DNA of 64,000 nucleotides from NCBI GenBank assembly GCA_045614025.1, contig JAZLCE010000027.1:86680-150679 (forward strand). Reading direction: 5' to 3'. The position numbers and the translations under genes were made by a program. Source of the DNA: RGIG4140 sp045614025 (lineage in GTDB: Bacteria; Pseudomonadota; Alphaproteobacteria; CAAHEQ01; UBA3637). The notes beneath the pieces were generated by a model. It was not told the origin of the DNA, ran no database searches, and saw nothing but the letters and a program-made list of their open reading frames with translations. Of this stretch, positions 1 through 7,933 are shown piece after piece. Positions within the stretch are counted from its first letter, which is position 1. Each line of letters starts with the position of its first letter.

Positions 1-513
1 ATGTGTTTCATCTGTTGAAACAACATCATCTGCACCTGCATCTAAAGCAGCTTCAAAAATAGCATCTGGAGTTCCAACTGCAACAGGATATTCAATATAT
101 CCAATACGTTCAAAATTAAATGTTACAGAACCTGTTTCGCCCAAAGCACCACCGCTTTTTGAAAACAATGAACGTAAAACTGGAGCTGTTCTTGCGCGAT
201 TATCTGTTAACGCTTCAACAATCACAGAAACTTTACCCGGCCCCATACCTTCATATCTAACTTCTTCATAGTTAGAGGTATCTGTTCCTTGAGTTCCTTT
301 TAAAATTGCGCGTTCAATATTATCTTTGGGCATATTTTCAGAACGAGCTGTTTGAATTGCCAAACGCAAACGAGGGTTAGATGCTGGATCACCACCACCT
401 GTTTTTGCAGCAACAGTGATTTCTCTTGCCAACTTTGAAAAAACTTTTGCACGCATCTTATCTTGCGCACCTTTACGATACATAATATTTTTAAACTGTG
501 AATGTCCTGCCAT
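1..513 (-). CDS. yebC: YebC/PmpR family protein (3' end outside window)
   Basis: The reading frame starts at the ATG at 513 and runs off the left edge, so 171 codons are visible and the C-terminal third is missing; family members are about 240-250 residues. The N-terminus MAGHSQFKNIMYRKGAQD and the later segments DNIERAILKGTQG and YEGMGPGKVSVIVEALTDN are hallmarks of the family. YebC-type proteins were long annotated as transcriptional regulators, and members are now linked to relieving ribosome stalling at proline-rich stretches. An AAAAGGA ribosome-binding site lies about 7 bases upstream of the start. ymdB lies upstream on the same strand, 46 bases away. Family assignment is firm; the exact role here is not shown. 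Confidence 0.95.
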   Translation of the reverse strand, partial: MAGHSQFKNIMYRKGAQDKMRAKVFSKLAREITVAAKTGGGDPASNPRLRLAIQTARSENMPKDNIERAILKGTQGTDTSNYEEVRYEGMGPGKVSVIVEALTDNRARTAPVLRSLFSKSGGALGETGSVTFNFERIGYIEYPVAVGTPDAIFEAALDAGADDVVSTDETH

Positions 514-559
514 ACTTTTTCCTTTTAAAATAATAATAAAAAATGGTTTAATCTTTATA

Positions 560-1372
560 TCACACTTCGTGCGTATTTTCAAGTATTTGCCCTAAACGAA
601 GGGGAAAAATTTCTTTTGCACAGCCTGTTTTTTCATCAACATCAACAACAACAGCACAAAATGTTGCATTTTTTTCAGCTGGTTCTAATCTGCTTCTTTT
701 TGCTTCAGTTAAAAATCTTGGAAACGCCAATTCTTTTTTCATACCAATAACCGAATCATAATCTCCACACATTCCCACATCAGACATATATCCTGTTCCT
801 GAAGATAAGATATGCGCATCTGCCGTTGGAATATGAGTATGCGTTCCAACAACAAGAGAGGCGTGCCCATCTAAATAATGACCTAAAGCAACTTTTTCAG
901 CTGTTGCTTCCGCATGAAAATCAACAACTAAAACATCATAATCTTTGCCTTTTTTATATGTTTGCAACCACTTTTGAATTGATTCAAATGCGCTTTCGCT
1001 TGTTCGCATAAAAACATTTCCAAGCAATTGAACAACGGCAACTTTTACCCCGTTTGCAGATTGAATAATTGTGAATCCTTTTCCAATGGTATTTTCAGGA
1101 TAATTCATCGGACGAATAATATTATCAGCTGTTTCCAAAATTGGGAAAATATCTGCTTTATCAAAAGAATGATTTCCAAGCGTGATCACATTAACACCAG
1201 CTTCCAAAAAGGCATTATATATTTTTGGTGTTATACCAAATCCATGAGCTGCATTTTCACCATTAACAATAATAAAATCTAATTTGAATTTTTCTTTTAA
1301 TTTTGGCAAATAAGATAAAACCAATTTTCTGCCGGATTTACCGACAACATCACCGCAAAATAATATTTTCAT
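560..1372 (-). CDS. YmdB-type metallophosphoesterase
   Basis: A 270-residue member of the TIGR00282/YmdB calcineurin-like phosphoesterase family. Metal-ligand motifs are all visible: GD at 7-8, NGEN at 37-40, GNHSFD at 66-71, DFHAE at 151-155 and GTHTH at 176-180. Characterised relatives hydrolyse 2',3'-cyclic nucleotides and affect motility or biofilm behaviour in Bacillus; in Proteobacteria the role is unclear. There is no signal peptide, so it is cytoplasmic. The gene follows zapA by 3 bases on the same strand and is probably co-transcribed with recR, the small coiled-coil gene and zapA. Length and motifs are complete. Confidence 0.93.
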   Translation of the reverse strand: MKILFCGDVVGKSGRKLVLSYLPKLKEKFKLDFIIVNGENAAHGFGITPKIYNAFLEAGVNVITLGNHSFDKADIFPILETADNIIRPMNYPENTIGKGFTIIQSANGVKVAVVQLLGNVFMRTSESAFESIQKWLQTYKKGKDYDVLVVDFHAEATAEKVALGHYLDGHASLVVGTHTHIPTADAHILSSGTGYMSDVGMCGDYDSVIGMKKELAFPRFLTEAKRSRLEPAEKNATFCAVVVDVDEKTGCAKEIFPLRLGQILENTHEV

Positions 1373-1375
1373 TCG

Positions 1376-1702
1376 TTATTCTTCTTTATTTGTTTCTTCT
1401 GACAAACCTGCTGTCAAAGAATTAATTTTCAATGTTAAATTTTGAATCAAATCAATAACTTGTTTTTGATTATCTAAATAAGTTCCACTATGTGCATTTT
1501 TTTCAATTTGACTTTTTTCTTCTGCCAACAATAAACACAACATTGCTAACAACTGGCCTTCTTGCATAAAACCAATCGATTTTAACAACTTTTCTGCACG
1601 CGCATCTAAACTTTCCGCCAAAGAAGCCATATAACTTTCCTGCCCATCTGCGCAAGAAAACTTATAATATCTACCGCCGATTTTTAATGAAACAACAGCC
1701 AT
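1376..1702 (-). CDS. zapA: Cell division protein ZapA
   Basis: A 108-residue protein with the ZapA opening (MAVVSLKIGGRYYKFSCADG) followed by a helical region that would form the tetramerising coiled coil. ZapA binds and bundles FtsZ filaments at the division septum. Its start codon shares one base with the stop of the upstream coiled-coil gene (TAATG), a sign of translational coupling. The order small coiled-coil gene then zapA is common in Alphaproteobacteria. Assignment rests on the N-terminal motif, size and context. Confidence 0.88.
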   Translation of the reverse strand: MAVVSLKIGGRYYKFSCADGQESYMASLAESLDARAEKLLKSIGFMQEGQLLAMLCLLLAEEKSQIEKNAHSGTYLDNQKQVIDLIQNLTLKINSLTAGLSEETNKEE

Positions 1703-1896
1703 TATTCACTCCCTTGATCTTGATGATATGTTGTTAATGCATTATCTAAACGTTCATAAGTTGTTTCGATAACTTTTTTCAACTCATCCACTTTTGCAAT
1801 TGATTGTTCTTTATCTTTTTTTGTTTGCAATAATGCCGTCTCTAAAGAAACCAAAGCTCGTTCTAATCCATTAATTGCTTTTTTAATTTCTTCCAT
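1702..1896 (-). CDS. Small coiled-coil protein upstream of zapA (DUF4164/ZapB-like)
   Basis: A 64-residue protein that is almost wholly predicted coiled coil (MEEIKKAINGLERALVSLET at the start, KVDELKKVIETTYERLDNAL later). Small proteins of this kind sit directly in front of zapA in many Alphaproteobacteria and are usually labelled DUF4164. Whether it partners ZapA at the septum, as ZapB does in gammaproteobacteria, is inference from position. It is separated from recR by 7 bases and overlaps zapA by one base. Confidence 0.75.
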   Translation of the reverse strand: MEEIKKAINGLERALVSLETALLQTKKDKEQSIAKVDELKKVIETTYERLDNALTTYHQDQGSE

Positions 1897-1903
1897 ATTT
1901 CAC

Positions 1904-2497
1904 CTACACATTTCGCCTGGCCTTAAATGCAAGTTGCAAAGTGCCGTCATCTAAATAATCTAATTCACCACCCACAGGAACGCCCCGTGAAAGCGTTGAA
2001 ACACTTATATTAAACTCACTTAATTTATCAGATAAATAATGAACTGTTGTTTGCCCTTCTACTGTTGCTGGAAGAGCTAAAACAACTTCTTTAATTGTTC
2101 CTAAAGCTGCTTTTTGAATCAGCGAATCAATTGCTAATTCATCTGGACCAACGCCATCTAATGCTGAAAGAACACCACCCAAAACATGATATGTTCCTTT
2201 AAACACCCCTGCCCGTTCAAGCGCCCAAAGATCGGACACATCTTGAACAACGCAAACAACCGATTTATCTCTTTTTTCATCTTGACAAATGGCGCAAGGC
2301 TTTAAAGTATCCATATTTCCACAAATAGGACAAGCATCCACCTTTTCAAGAACCGTTTGCATTGCACCAACAAGCGGAACAAATTTACTTTCTTTTTGCT
2401 TTAACAATGACAAAACCGCCCGTCTTGCAGACCTTGGTCCCAAAGCAGGCAGTTTTGAAAGCAAACCGATTAATTGTTCAAGTTCCGGCGCCGCCAT
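1904..2497 (-). CDS. recR: Recombination mediator RecR
   Basis: A 197-residue protein of normal RecR length. It has the N-terminal helix-hairpin-helix (LSKLPALGPRSARRAVLSLL), a four-cysteine zinc site around residues 57-70 (CPIC and CAIC), and a Toprim domain (VCVVQDVSDLWALERAG, YHVLGGVLSALDG). RecR acts with RecO and RecF to load RecA onto gapped DNA. The gene lies 10 bases downstream of ybaB, the usual pairing. dnaX, which normally precedes ybaB-recR, is not here; a DUF2207 gene occupies that position instead. Confidence 0.96.
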   Translation of the reverse strand: MAAPELEQLIGLLSKLPALGPRSARRAVLSLLKQKESKFVPLVGAMQTVLEKVDACPICGNMDTLKPCAICQDEKRDKSVVCVVQDVSDLWALERAGVFKGTYHVLGGVLSALDGVGPDELAIDSLIQKAALGTIKEVVLALPATVEGQTTVHYLSDKLSEFNISVSTLSRGVPVGGELDYLDDGTLQLAFKARRNV

Positions 2498-2507
2498 TTA
2501 TTCTTCC

Positions 2508-2831
2508 TTAGAATGGCATTTTAAAACCTGAAGGCAATCCAAGAGAAGATTGAATTCTTTCCATTTCACTTGCCATTGCTGTATCAACATTTTCATATGC
2601 GGAACGCATAGCAACCAAAACCAAATCTTCCAATGTTTCTGTATCTTGTGGATCAACAACAGATGGATCAATTGAAACCTTAACTGGAATATGCTTTCCT
2701 GTTACTGTTACTTTAACAGCACCACCAGCAGAAACCCCTTCAAATTCTTGCTTTTCCATCTTTTGTTGCAAGATTGTCATTTGAGATTGAACCATTTGAG
2801 CTTTTTTCATCAAATCGCCGATATTACGCAT
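2508..2831 (-). CDS. ybaB: Nucleoid-associated protein, YbaB/EbfC family
   Basis: A 107-residue YbaB/EbfC protein with the family pattern: N-terminal helix (MRNIGDLMKKAQMVQSQM), the central GVSAGGAVKVTVTGKHIPVKV beta region, and the VDPQDTETLEDLVLVAMRSAYE segment. These proteins form small dimers that bind DNA and are usually encoded between dnaX and recR; recR follows here by 10 bases, but dnaX is absent upstream. It is preceded by a 178-base gap in which no other gene is visible. Confidence 0.93.
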   Translation of the reverse strand: MRNIGDLMKKAQMVQSQMTILQQKMEKQEFEGVSAGGAVKVTVTGKHIPVKVSIDPSVVDPQDTETLEDLVLVAMRSAYENVDTAMASEMERIQSSLGLPSGFKMPF

Positions 2832-3009
2832 ATTTTTCTCCTTAAAAATGAATGAATAAACGTTATTTAAGGGTATTATAGAAAAAAAACTTTTAAAAGT
2901 AAACGATTATCTTTCATTTTTAACAAAAAGATTTAAGGAAAAAAGGCCGTTTCAAACTTTTTTATTTGAATATTTTTATCTTCCAACACAAAACATTAAA
3001 TGGCATCAG

Positions 3010-4887
3010 CTAAAAACCTCCTCCGCCACCTCCGCCGGCACCACCACCGGCACCACCACCAGAACCACCGCCGCCTGATCCTCCCGATGAAGAACTATGC
3101 GAAGTTGAGGCACTATGCAAACAGGAGCTAACACTTGAAAAAACAGACGCATCTGAAAAAACATCGTCATCCGGCGGTATAAAATTAAAGTATGTTTCCA
3201 TTTTTTCACACCACTGATTTTGTAACCCAAGCAAAATGGCATAAGGCAATAACTTTTCCATTTCAACTTGCTCAGGTGTTTTATCTTTTAAATCATCAGT
3301 TCCTTTTAAGAACATTTCTATTCCTTCTAAATGCTCTATCAAATCCAAACCTTTATCATAAACGCGAACAATAATGTATTTATAAAAAGCAACAATACAA
3401 GAAAATAAAAAGACAAAACACCATACTTTATAATCTGCCATACTTGTTATAAGCTCATCAACCTCTTTTAATAATAAATCAGAAAGCTCATATATAGCAT
3501 GTAAAAACAAGAAACTAAAACAAGATAAAAAAACCGTCAATATGATCACACCAACTGCAATTATAATCCAATTTTTACCTCTTGTAAAAACACTTAAAAC
3601 AACATTTGAAAACCCAAGCGTTACACCACCCAAGATAAGAGAAACAAATAAAAACGAAAAATCATTAAAATATAACATGAAAAAACAAAAACAAAAAACA
3701 AACATTAAAAATTTAAACATCAAAAGACATTTTGTGTTATATTTAAATAATACAGATGTCTGTTTTTCAGAATATTGTTTATACTCTTCAACATACTTTA
3801 CAAACGAAGAACTATATACCCCCTTTTTAAGCGAATACTTGTTTTTTGCCCTTTCAATAAAAAACTTTTCATCTGAATTGCTTGGCTTTATCTTCATATT
3901 TTTTTCAAGAGTTATTCCTTTTTTATCGGTTTTTATTTTTAACAATCCTTTTTGTGAAAGATATGCTAAATGAGGCATGATTAAATCACAAGAATCAATA
4001 CCTAAACATTGATAATTCTTAAGAAAAAATAAAGCGCCCAATTTATTAAATTTAGGGATATCAAATCTTGGATAGGCAGGCCTTCTTATACCGTCTTCTC
4101 CATGTTTTTTCCATGAAAAATAAGCATAATATGCCACCCAATAGAACACAAAAAGTATAACTATTATAAATAAAATATTTACATACTTATTAAAAGGAAT
4201 GCCTGGCTCTTGTATTTTAAAAAAACCTGAGTCAAAATCCACGTTCAAACTCAAAGCTTCTCGTTTTTTTAATCCATTTGGTAAATGAATTAAAATTTGA
4301 TTATCTTGTTTTAAAAAGGGAGTGTCTTGATTTTTTGAACCATATTTCCCGAAAAATACTTTTGGTTCTTCTGCCAATGTGACACCAGAAGGCAAGCGAA
4401 CAATGGCTGCAACGTCCAAAATATTAAACATCCATTCATTGCAAATCAAATTATAATAAAACACATCCTGTATTTTCTCTTCATTATACCTTACAATATT
4501 TTGATGTTTATATGTTATTTTATATTCATAAATCCCCGGATAAATATATCGATTCATATCCCCCAAATAAACACGTTTTTGATTATCTCCCCTTTTGGTG
4601 GTATAGGGAATATCTTTCCCATTTCTTGTTACAGATATAATTGAAACAGGAGTTTTTTCGCCCGCATAACGTGTTGGTAAATCCCTATAAATACCTCTTT
4701 TAATATCCTTACCTTGCGCTCTTACTTTAATTGTTTCGTGCACAAGCAAAGACGAATCTTGATTTAATTCAGCATAAATATGATAAGATAAAATTTCTTC
4801 TTTTTGCACACTAGCATTTGCTATTAAATTGCAAAAAAAACAACCAAATAAAAAAACAAAAAGAAATAACGCTTTTTTAATCTTCAT
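3010..4887 (-). CDS. DUF2207 membrane protein with glycine-rich C-terminus
   Basis: A 625-residue membrane protein. Residues 1-25 are a signal peptide, residues about 27-220 match the DUF2207 extracytoplasmic domain (SYHIYAELNQDSSLLVHETI, RGIYRDLPTRY), a membrane segment follows near 235-255, then a cytoplasmic region with three further membrane segments at roughly 400-515. The last 30 residues are almost only Gly and Ser. The start overlaps the lemA stop in an ATGA, so the two are translationally coupled; LemA and DUF2207 proteins are recurrent neighbours. Molecular function of the pair is unknown, with envelope roles suggested for relatives. Confidence 0.85.
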   Translation of the reverse strand: MKIKKALFLFVFLFGCFFCNLIANASVQKEEILSYHIYAELNQDSSLLVHETIKVRAQGKDIKRGIYRDLPTRYAGEKTPVSIISVTRNGKDIPYTTKRGDNQKRVYLGDMNRYIYPGIYEYKITYKHQNIVRYNEEKIQDVFYYNLICNEWMFNILDVAAIVRLPSGVTLAEEPKVFFGKYGSKNQDTPFLKQDNQILIHLPNGLKKREALSLNVDFDSGFFKIQEPGIPFNKYVNILFIIVILFVFYWVAYYAYFSWKKHGEDGIRRPAYPRFDIPKFNKLGALFFLKNYQCLGIDSCDLIMPHLAYLSQKGLLKIKTDKKGITLEKNMKIKPSNSDEKFFIERAKNKYSLKKGVYSSSFVKYVEEYKQYSEKQTSVLFKYNTKCLLMFKFLMFVFCFCFFMLYFNDFSFLFVSLILGGVTLGFSNVVLSVFTRGKNWIIIAVGVIILTVFLSCFSFLFLHAIYELSDLLLKEVDELITSMADYKVWCFVFLFSCIVAFYKYIIVRVYDKGLDLIEHLEGIEMFLKGTDDLKDKTPEQVEMEKLLPYAILLGLQNQWCEKMETYFNFIPPDDDVFSDASVFSSVSSCLHSASTSHSSSSGGSGGGGSGGGAGGGAGGGGGGGF

Positions 4888-5426
4888 AAAAAATCCTTCA
4901 CATTTGGCACAACTTTTTCATGAGAGCCCTCTAATTGGAAAAAAGATTTATCGGAAAGCTTAAAGGTTTTTTTTAATAAGCAAATCGGAAATAAATTGAT
5001 AAAGGAGTTAAATTTTCTTACCACCCCATTATAATAACGACGAGCATGTTGCAAATCATCCTCAATTAAAGACAATTCTTTTTGTATTTTTAAAAACGCT
5101 TCATCTGCTTTTAAATTTGGATAATCCTCTTTTAATCCCAAAATCAAACACAATCCTTGCTCAAATTGATTTTCCAAATTTTCTTTTTTTTGCAATATTT
5201 TTTGATTCATTGTTTGATTTCTAAGACGAACAACTTCTTCAACAGTTTTCGATTCATGTGTGCAATATGCCGAAACTGTTTTCACAAGATTAGGAACCAA
5301 ATCATACCGGCGTTTCAATTGCACATCAACTCCGCTTTCGGCTTCAAGAATCAAATTTTTAAGATGGATGGTTTTATTATAGATAAAAATTAATCCAAGT
5401 ATAAAAGCTAAAATAAAAATAAACAT
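4884..5426 (-). CDS. LemA family protein
   Basis: A LemA protein with an N-terminal membrane anchor (MFIFILAFILGLIFIYNK) and the signature GVDVQLKRRYDLVPNLVKTV, followed by long helices. I place the start at 5426 (180 residues) rather than at an upstream in-frame codon at 5477, because a GGGAG ribosome-binding site sits about 8 bases before the ATG at 5426 and the anchor then begins at residue 1, as in the family. LemA proteins are helical-bundle envelope proteins of poorly known function. The gene overlaps the DUF2207 gene by four bases. Confidence 0.88.
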   Translation of the reverse strand: MFIFILAFILGLIFIYNKTIHLKNLILEAESGVDVQLKRRYDLVPNLVKTVSAYCTHESKTVEEVVRLRNQTMNQKILQKKENLENQFEQGLCLILGLKEDYPNLKADEAFLKIQKELSLIEDDLQHARRYYNGVVRKFNSFINLFPICLLKKTFKLSDKSFFQLEGSHEKVVPNVKDFL

Positions 5427-5517
5427 ATCAAATCTCCCTGTTTGTTTTTTTATAGAACAAAAAATGCCAGAATACAAGAATAATCACCCTGCACAAGAAA
5501 ATAAAAAAAACAAACCC

Positions 5518-5545
5518 TTGACAAGAAATTTTTATTTACTATACT
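5518..5545 (+). promoter_or_regulatory. Strong sigma-70-type promoter of a candidate small RNA
   Basis: TTGACA at 5518-5523 and TATACT at 5540-5545 with a 16-base spacer. No open reading frame follows closely; the predicted transcript meets a terminator about 80 bases later, well before lepA, which has its own promoter. Confidence 0.7.
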
Positions 5546-5551
5546 GAAGAG

Positions 5552-5632
5552 GAAGGTTTGGTTGTTTACCAACTAAATTTTTGTTACTTTTACCCTAAAA
5601 CGTTTATCATTTTTTGATAGGCGTTTTTTATT
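5552..5632 (+). ncRNA. Candidate small non-coding RNA between lemA and lepA
   Basis: A region of about 80 bases bounded by a near-consensus promoter (5518-5545) and a strong intrinsic terminator (5597-5636). It contains a short hairpin (TTGGT/ACCAA) and no convincing reading frame with a ribosome-binding site. I do not recognise it as 6S RNA, 4.5S RNA or another known class. It could instead be an attenuated leader of lepA, but lepA has its own well-formed promoter downstream of the terminator, which favours an independent RNA. Expression is not shown. Confidence 0.5.
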
Positions 5633-5636
5633 TTTT
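5597..5636 (+). terminator. Intrinsic terminator of the candidate small RNA
   Basis: A 13-base-pair stem (arms 5597-5609 and 5615-5627, loop 5610-5614) that includes two G-U pairs only when read as plus-strand RNA, followed by a T-rich run. The wobble pairs fix the orientation as plus. Confidence 0.75.
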
Positions 5637-5652
5637 AAATTCTTTGAAAAGC

Positions 5653-5681
5653 TTGATTTTTTGATTTTTTTTTGGTATGAT
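5653..5681 (+). promoter_or_regulatory. lepA promoter
   Basis: TTGATT at 5653-5658 and TATGAT at 5676-5681 with a 17-base spacer, giving a leader of about 20 bases before the lepA ATG at 5707. AAAAGGAA immediately upstream of the ATG is the ribosome-binding site. Confidence 0.65.
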
Positions 5682-5706
5682 ACGCCAAAATTAAAAGGAA
5701 TAAAAA

Positions 5707-7509
5707 ATGACAGATTTATCACATATTAGAAATTTTTCAATCGTTGCCCATATCGATCATGGCAAATCAACTTTAGCTGATCGACTCATCCAAAAATGCG
5801 GTGCTGTTTCAGATCGCGAAATGAAAGAGCAATTGCTTGACAATATGGACATTGAACGTGAACGCGGAATTACAATCAAGGCCCAAACAGTTCGCCTTAA
5901 TTACAAAGCTCAAGATGGAAAAGATTATATTTTAAACCTTATAGACACGCCAGGACACGTTGACTTTGGGTATGAAGTTAGCCGTTCTTTGGCCGCTTGT
6001 GAGGGTTCATTATTAGTTGTTGATGCCTCTCAAGGCGTGGAAGCGCAAACGCTTGCCAATGTTTATAAAGCTCTTGATGCAAATCACGAAATTGTTCCTA
6101 TTATCAATAAAATTGATTTACCAGCCGCTGAACCAGACAGGGTGAAAGCTCAAATTGAGGATGTGATCGGTATTGATGCATCTGAAGCTCCGCTTATTTC
6201 CGCAAAAACAGGGATTGGAATTGATGAAGTTCTTGAAACAATTGTCACAAAACTTCCAGCTCCTGAAGGAAACTCTGATGCCCCATTAAAAGCCATGCTT
6301 GTTGATTCTTGGTATGATTCATATTTAGGAATTATTGTTTTAGTGCGCGTAATTGATGGAACGCTAAAAAAAGGCATGAACATTAAAATGATGGCAACAA
6401 ATGCAGCTTACAAAGTCGAACGCTTGGGGCACTTTATGCCAAAAATGCAAGACACAACTGAACTAAAAACTGGCGAACTTGGCTTTATTATTTGCGGAAT
6501 CAAATCAATCGGCGAAACACGAGTTGGTGACACGATTACTGATGAAAAAAATCCAACATCAGAAGCGCTTCCTGGTTTTAAACCTTCTTTAAGCGTTGTG
6601 TTCTGTTCCTTATTCCCTGTGGATATGAGTGATTATGAAAACTTAAAGGAATCACTTGGAAAATTGCAATTAAATGATGCTAGTTTTCAATTCACACCAG
6701 ATAAATCTCAAGCTTTGGGGCAAGGATTCCGTTGTGGTTTCTTAGGCCTTTTGCATATGGAAATTATTCAAGAACGGTTAAGTCGCGAATTTAATTTAGA
6801 CTTAATTACAACAGCACCTTCTGTTGCTTATAATGTTCATATGACAAACGGAAATATGACAACCATGCATAACCCAGCTGACATGCCTGATCCATCCTCT
6901 ATTGTATTTATTGAAGAACCATGGGTAAAAGCTAGCATTTTAACACCAGATGAATATTTAGGTGGTATCTTACAGTTATGCACAGAAAGACGTGGTGTTC
7001 AAAAAGATTTAACTTATGTTGGCAACAGAGCAATGGTTGTTTATCACTTACCATTAAATGAAATTGTTTTTGACTTTTATGACCGTTTAAAATCCATTTC
7101 AAGAGGGTATGCTAGCTTTGATTATGAAGTTTCTGATTATGAAAAAAGCGATTTGGTACGCGTAAACATTATGGTTCATGGCGAACAAGTTGATGCCCTT
7201 GCCTTTTTGGCACACCGCTCCCAAGCAGAACGTCGTGGCCGTCAAATTTGCGAACGGTTAAAAACACTTATTCCAAGACATCAATTTAAAATTCCAATTC
7301 AAGCCAGCATTGGTGGAAAAATCATTGCAAGAGAAGACATTTCTGCTTATCGAAAAGACGTAACGGCAAAATGTTATGGTGGCGATATTACCCGTAAACG
7401 CAAACTCCTTGAAAAGCAAAAAGAAGGTAAAAAGAGAATGCGTCAATTCGGGAATGTTGAAATCCCACAAACGGCATTTATCAATGCCCTTAAAATAGGT
7501 GACGAATAA
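5707..7509 (+). CDS. lepA: Elongation factor 4 (LepA) GTPase
   Basis: A 600-residue LepA/EF4, normal length. The GTPase motifs are visible: AHIDHGKST at 14-22, RGIT near 53-56, DTPGH at 80-84 and NKID at 134-137. The LepA-specific C-terminal domain is present (GRQICERLKTLIPRHQFKIP, IIAREDISAYRKDVTAKCYG). LepA binds the ribosome and affects translation or 30S assembly. It stands alone between its own promoter and the groESL operon. Confidence 0.98.
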   Translation: MTDLSHIRNFSIVAHIDHGKSTLADRLIQKCGAVSDREMKEQLLDNMDIERERGITIKAQTVRLNYKAQDGKDYILNLIDTPGHVDFGYEVSRSLAACEGSLLVVDASQGVEAQTLANVYKALDANHEIVPIINKIDLPAAEPDRVKAQIEDVIGIDASEAPLISAKTGIGIDEVLETIVTKLPAPEGNSDAPLKAMLVDSWYDSYLGIIVLVRVIDGTLKKGMNIKMMATNAAYKVERLGHFMPKMQDTTELKTGELGFIICGIKSIGETRVGDTITDEKNPTSEALPGFKPSLSVVFCSLFPVDMSDYENLKESLGKLQLNDASFQFTPDKSQALGQGFRCGFLGLLHMEIIQERLSREFNLDLITTAPSVAYNVHMTNGNMTTMHNPADMPDPSSIVFIEEPWVKASILTPDEYLGGILQLCTERRGVQKDLTYVGNRAMVVYHLPLNEIVFDFYDRLKSISRGYASFDYEVSDYEKSDLVRVNIMVHGEQVDALAFLAHRSQAERRGRQICERLKTLIPRHQFKIPIQASIGGKIIAREDISAYRKDVTAKCYGGDITRKRKLLEKQKEGKKRMRQFGNVEIPQTAFINALKIGDE

Positions 7510-7550
7510 TTTTTTAATTCAATAAAATAATTAACTATTTGTTAAAAAAA

Positions 7551-7582
7551 TAAGCGCGCAACCCTTGACTTTTGCGCGCTTA
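7551..7582 (+). promoter_or_regulatory. Palindromic operator-like element over the groESL promoter
   Basis: A perfect 11-base inverted repeat, TAAGCGCGCAA (7551-7561) and TTGCGCGCTTA (7572-7582), with a 10-base centre. The probable -35 hexamer TTGACT (7565-7570) lies inside it. The layout resembles a CIRCE/HrcA operator, but the arm sequence is not the CIRCE consensus (TTAGCACTC/GAGTGCTAA). There is no T-run, so it is not a usual lepA terminator. Confidence 0.6.
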
Positions 7583-7593
7583 CATACTATTTA
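7565..7593 (+). promoter_or_regulatory. groESL promoter
   Basis: TTGACT (7565-7570), 17-base spacer, TATTTA (7588-7593). The -35 is inside the inverted repeat, so a bound repressor would block it. GAAAGGAAG before the groES ATG is the ribosome-binding site. Confidence 0.55.
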
Positions 7594-7628
7594 ATATACA
7601 CCATTATTAAAGAAAGGAAGTATATACA

Positions 7629-7916
7629 ATGAACTTTAAACCATTACTCGATCGCGTTGTGATTAAACGCACTCAAGAAGAAAACAGAACAGCTGGTGGA
7701 ATCATCATTCCAGACACAGCAAAAGAAAAACCATCACAAGGTGTTGTTGTTTCTGTTGGCCCTGGTGGTCGCGATGAAAGAGGGAACCTCATTCCAATGA
7801 CGCTCAAAGAAGGTGATAAAGTTTTGTTCAGCAAATGGTCAGGCACAGAAGTTAAAATCAGTGGCGAAGATTTGTTGATTATGAAAGAAACAGATGTATT
7901 AGGTGTTTTAGAATAA
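7629..7916 (+). CDS. groES: Co-chaperonin GroES
   Basis: A 95-residue GroES of normal size. The start MNFKPLLDRVVIKRTQEENR, the mobile-loop segment TAGGIIIPDTAKEKPSQG and the end GEDLLIMKETDVLGVLE are family hallmarks. It forms the seven-fold lid of the GroEL folding chamber. groEL begins 18 bases downstream with its own ribosome-binding site (AGAGAGGG). Control is probably through the inverted repeat over the promoter. Confidence 0.98.
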   Translation: MNFKPLLDRVVIKRTQEENRTAGGIIIPDTAKEKPSQGVVVSVGPGGRDERGNLIPMTLKEGDKVLFSKWSGTEVKISGEDLLIMKETDVLGVLE

Positions 7917-7933
7917 GTTAAGAGAGGGAAATT

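Noticed and set aside
3006..3266. Valine-rich open frame inside the glycine-rich end of the DUF2207 gene
   Set aside because: It is a shadow frame created by the GGN codon repeats of the real gene.
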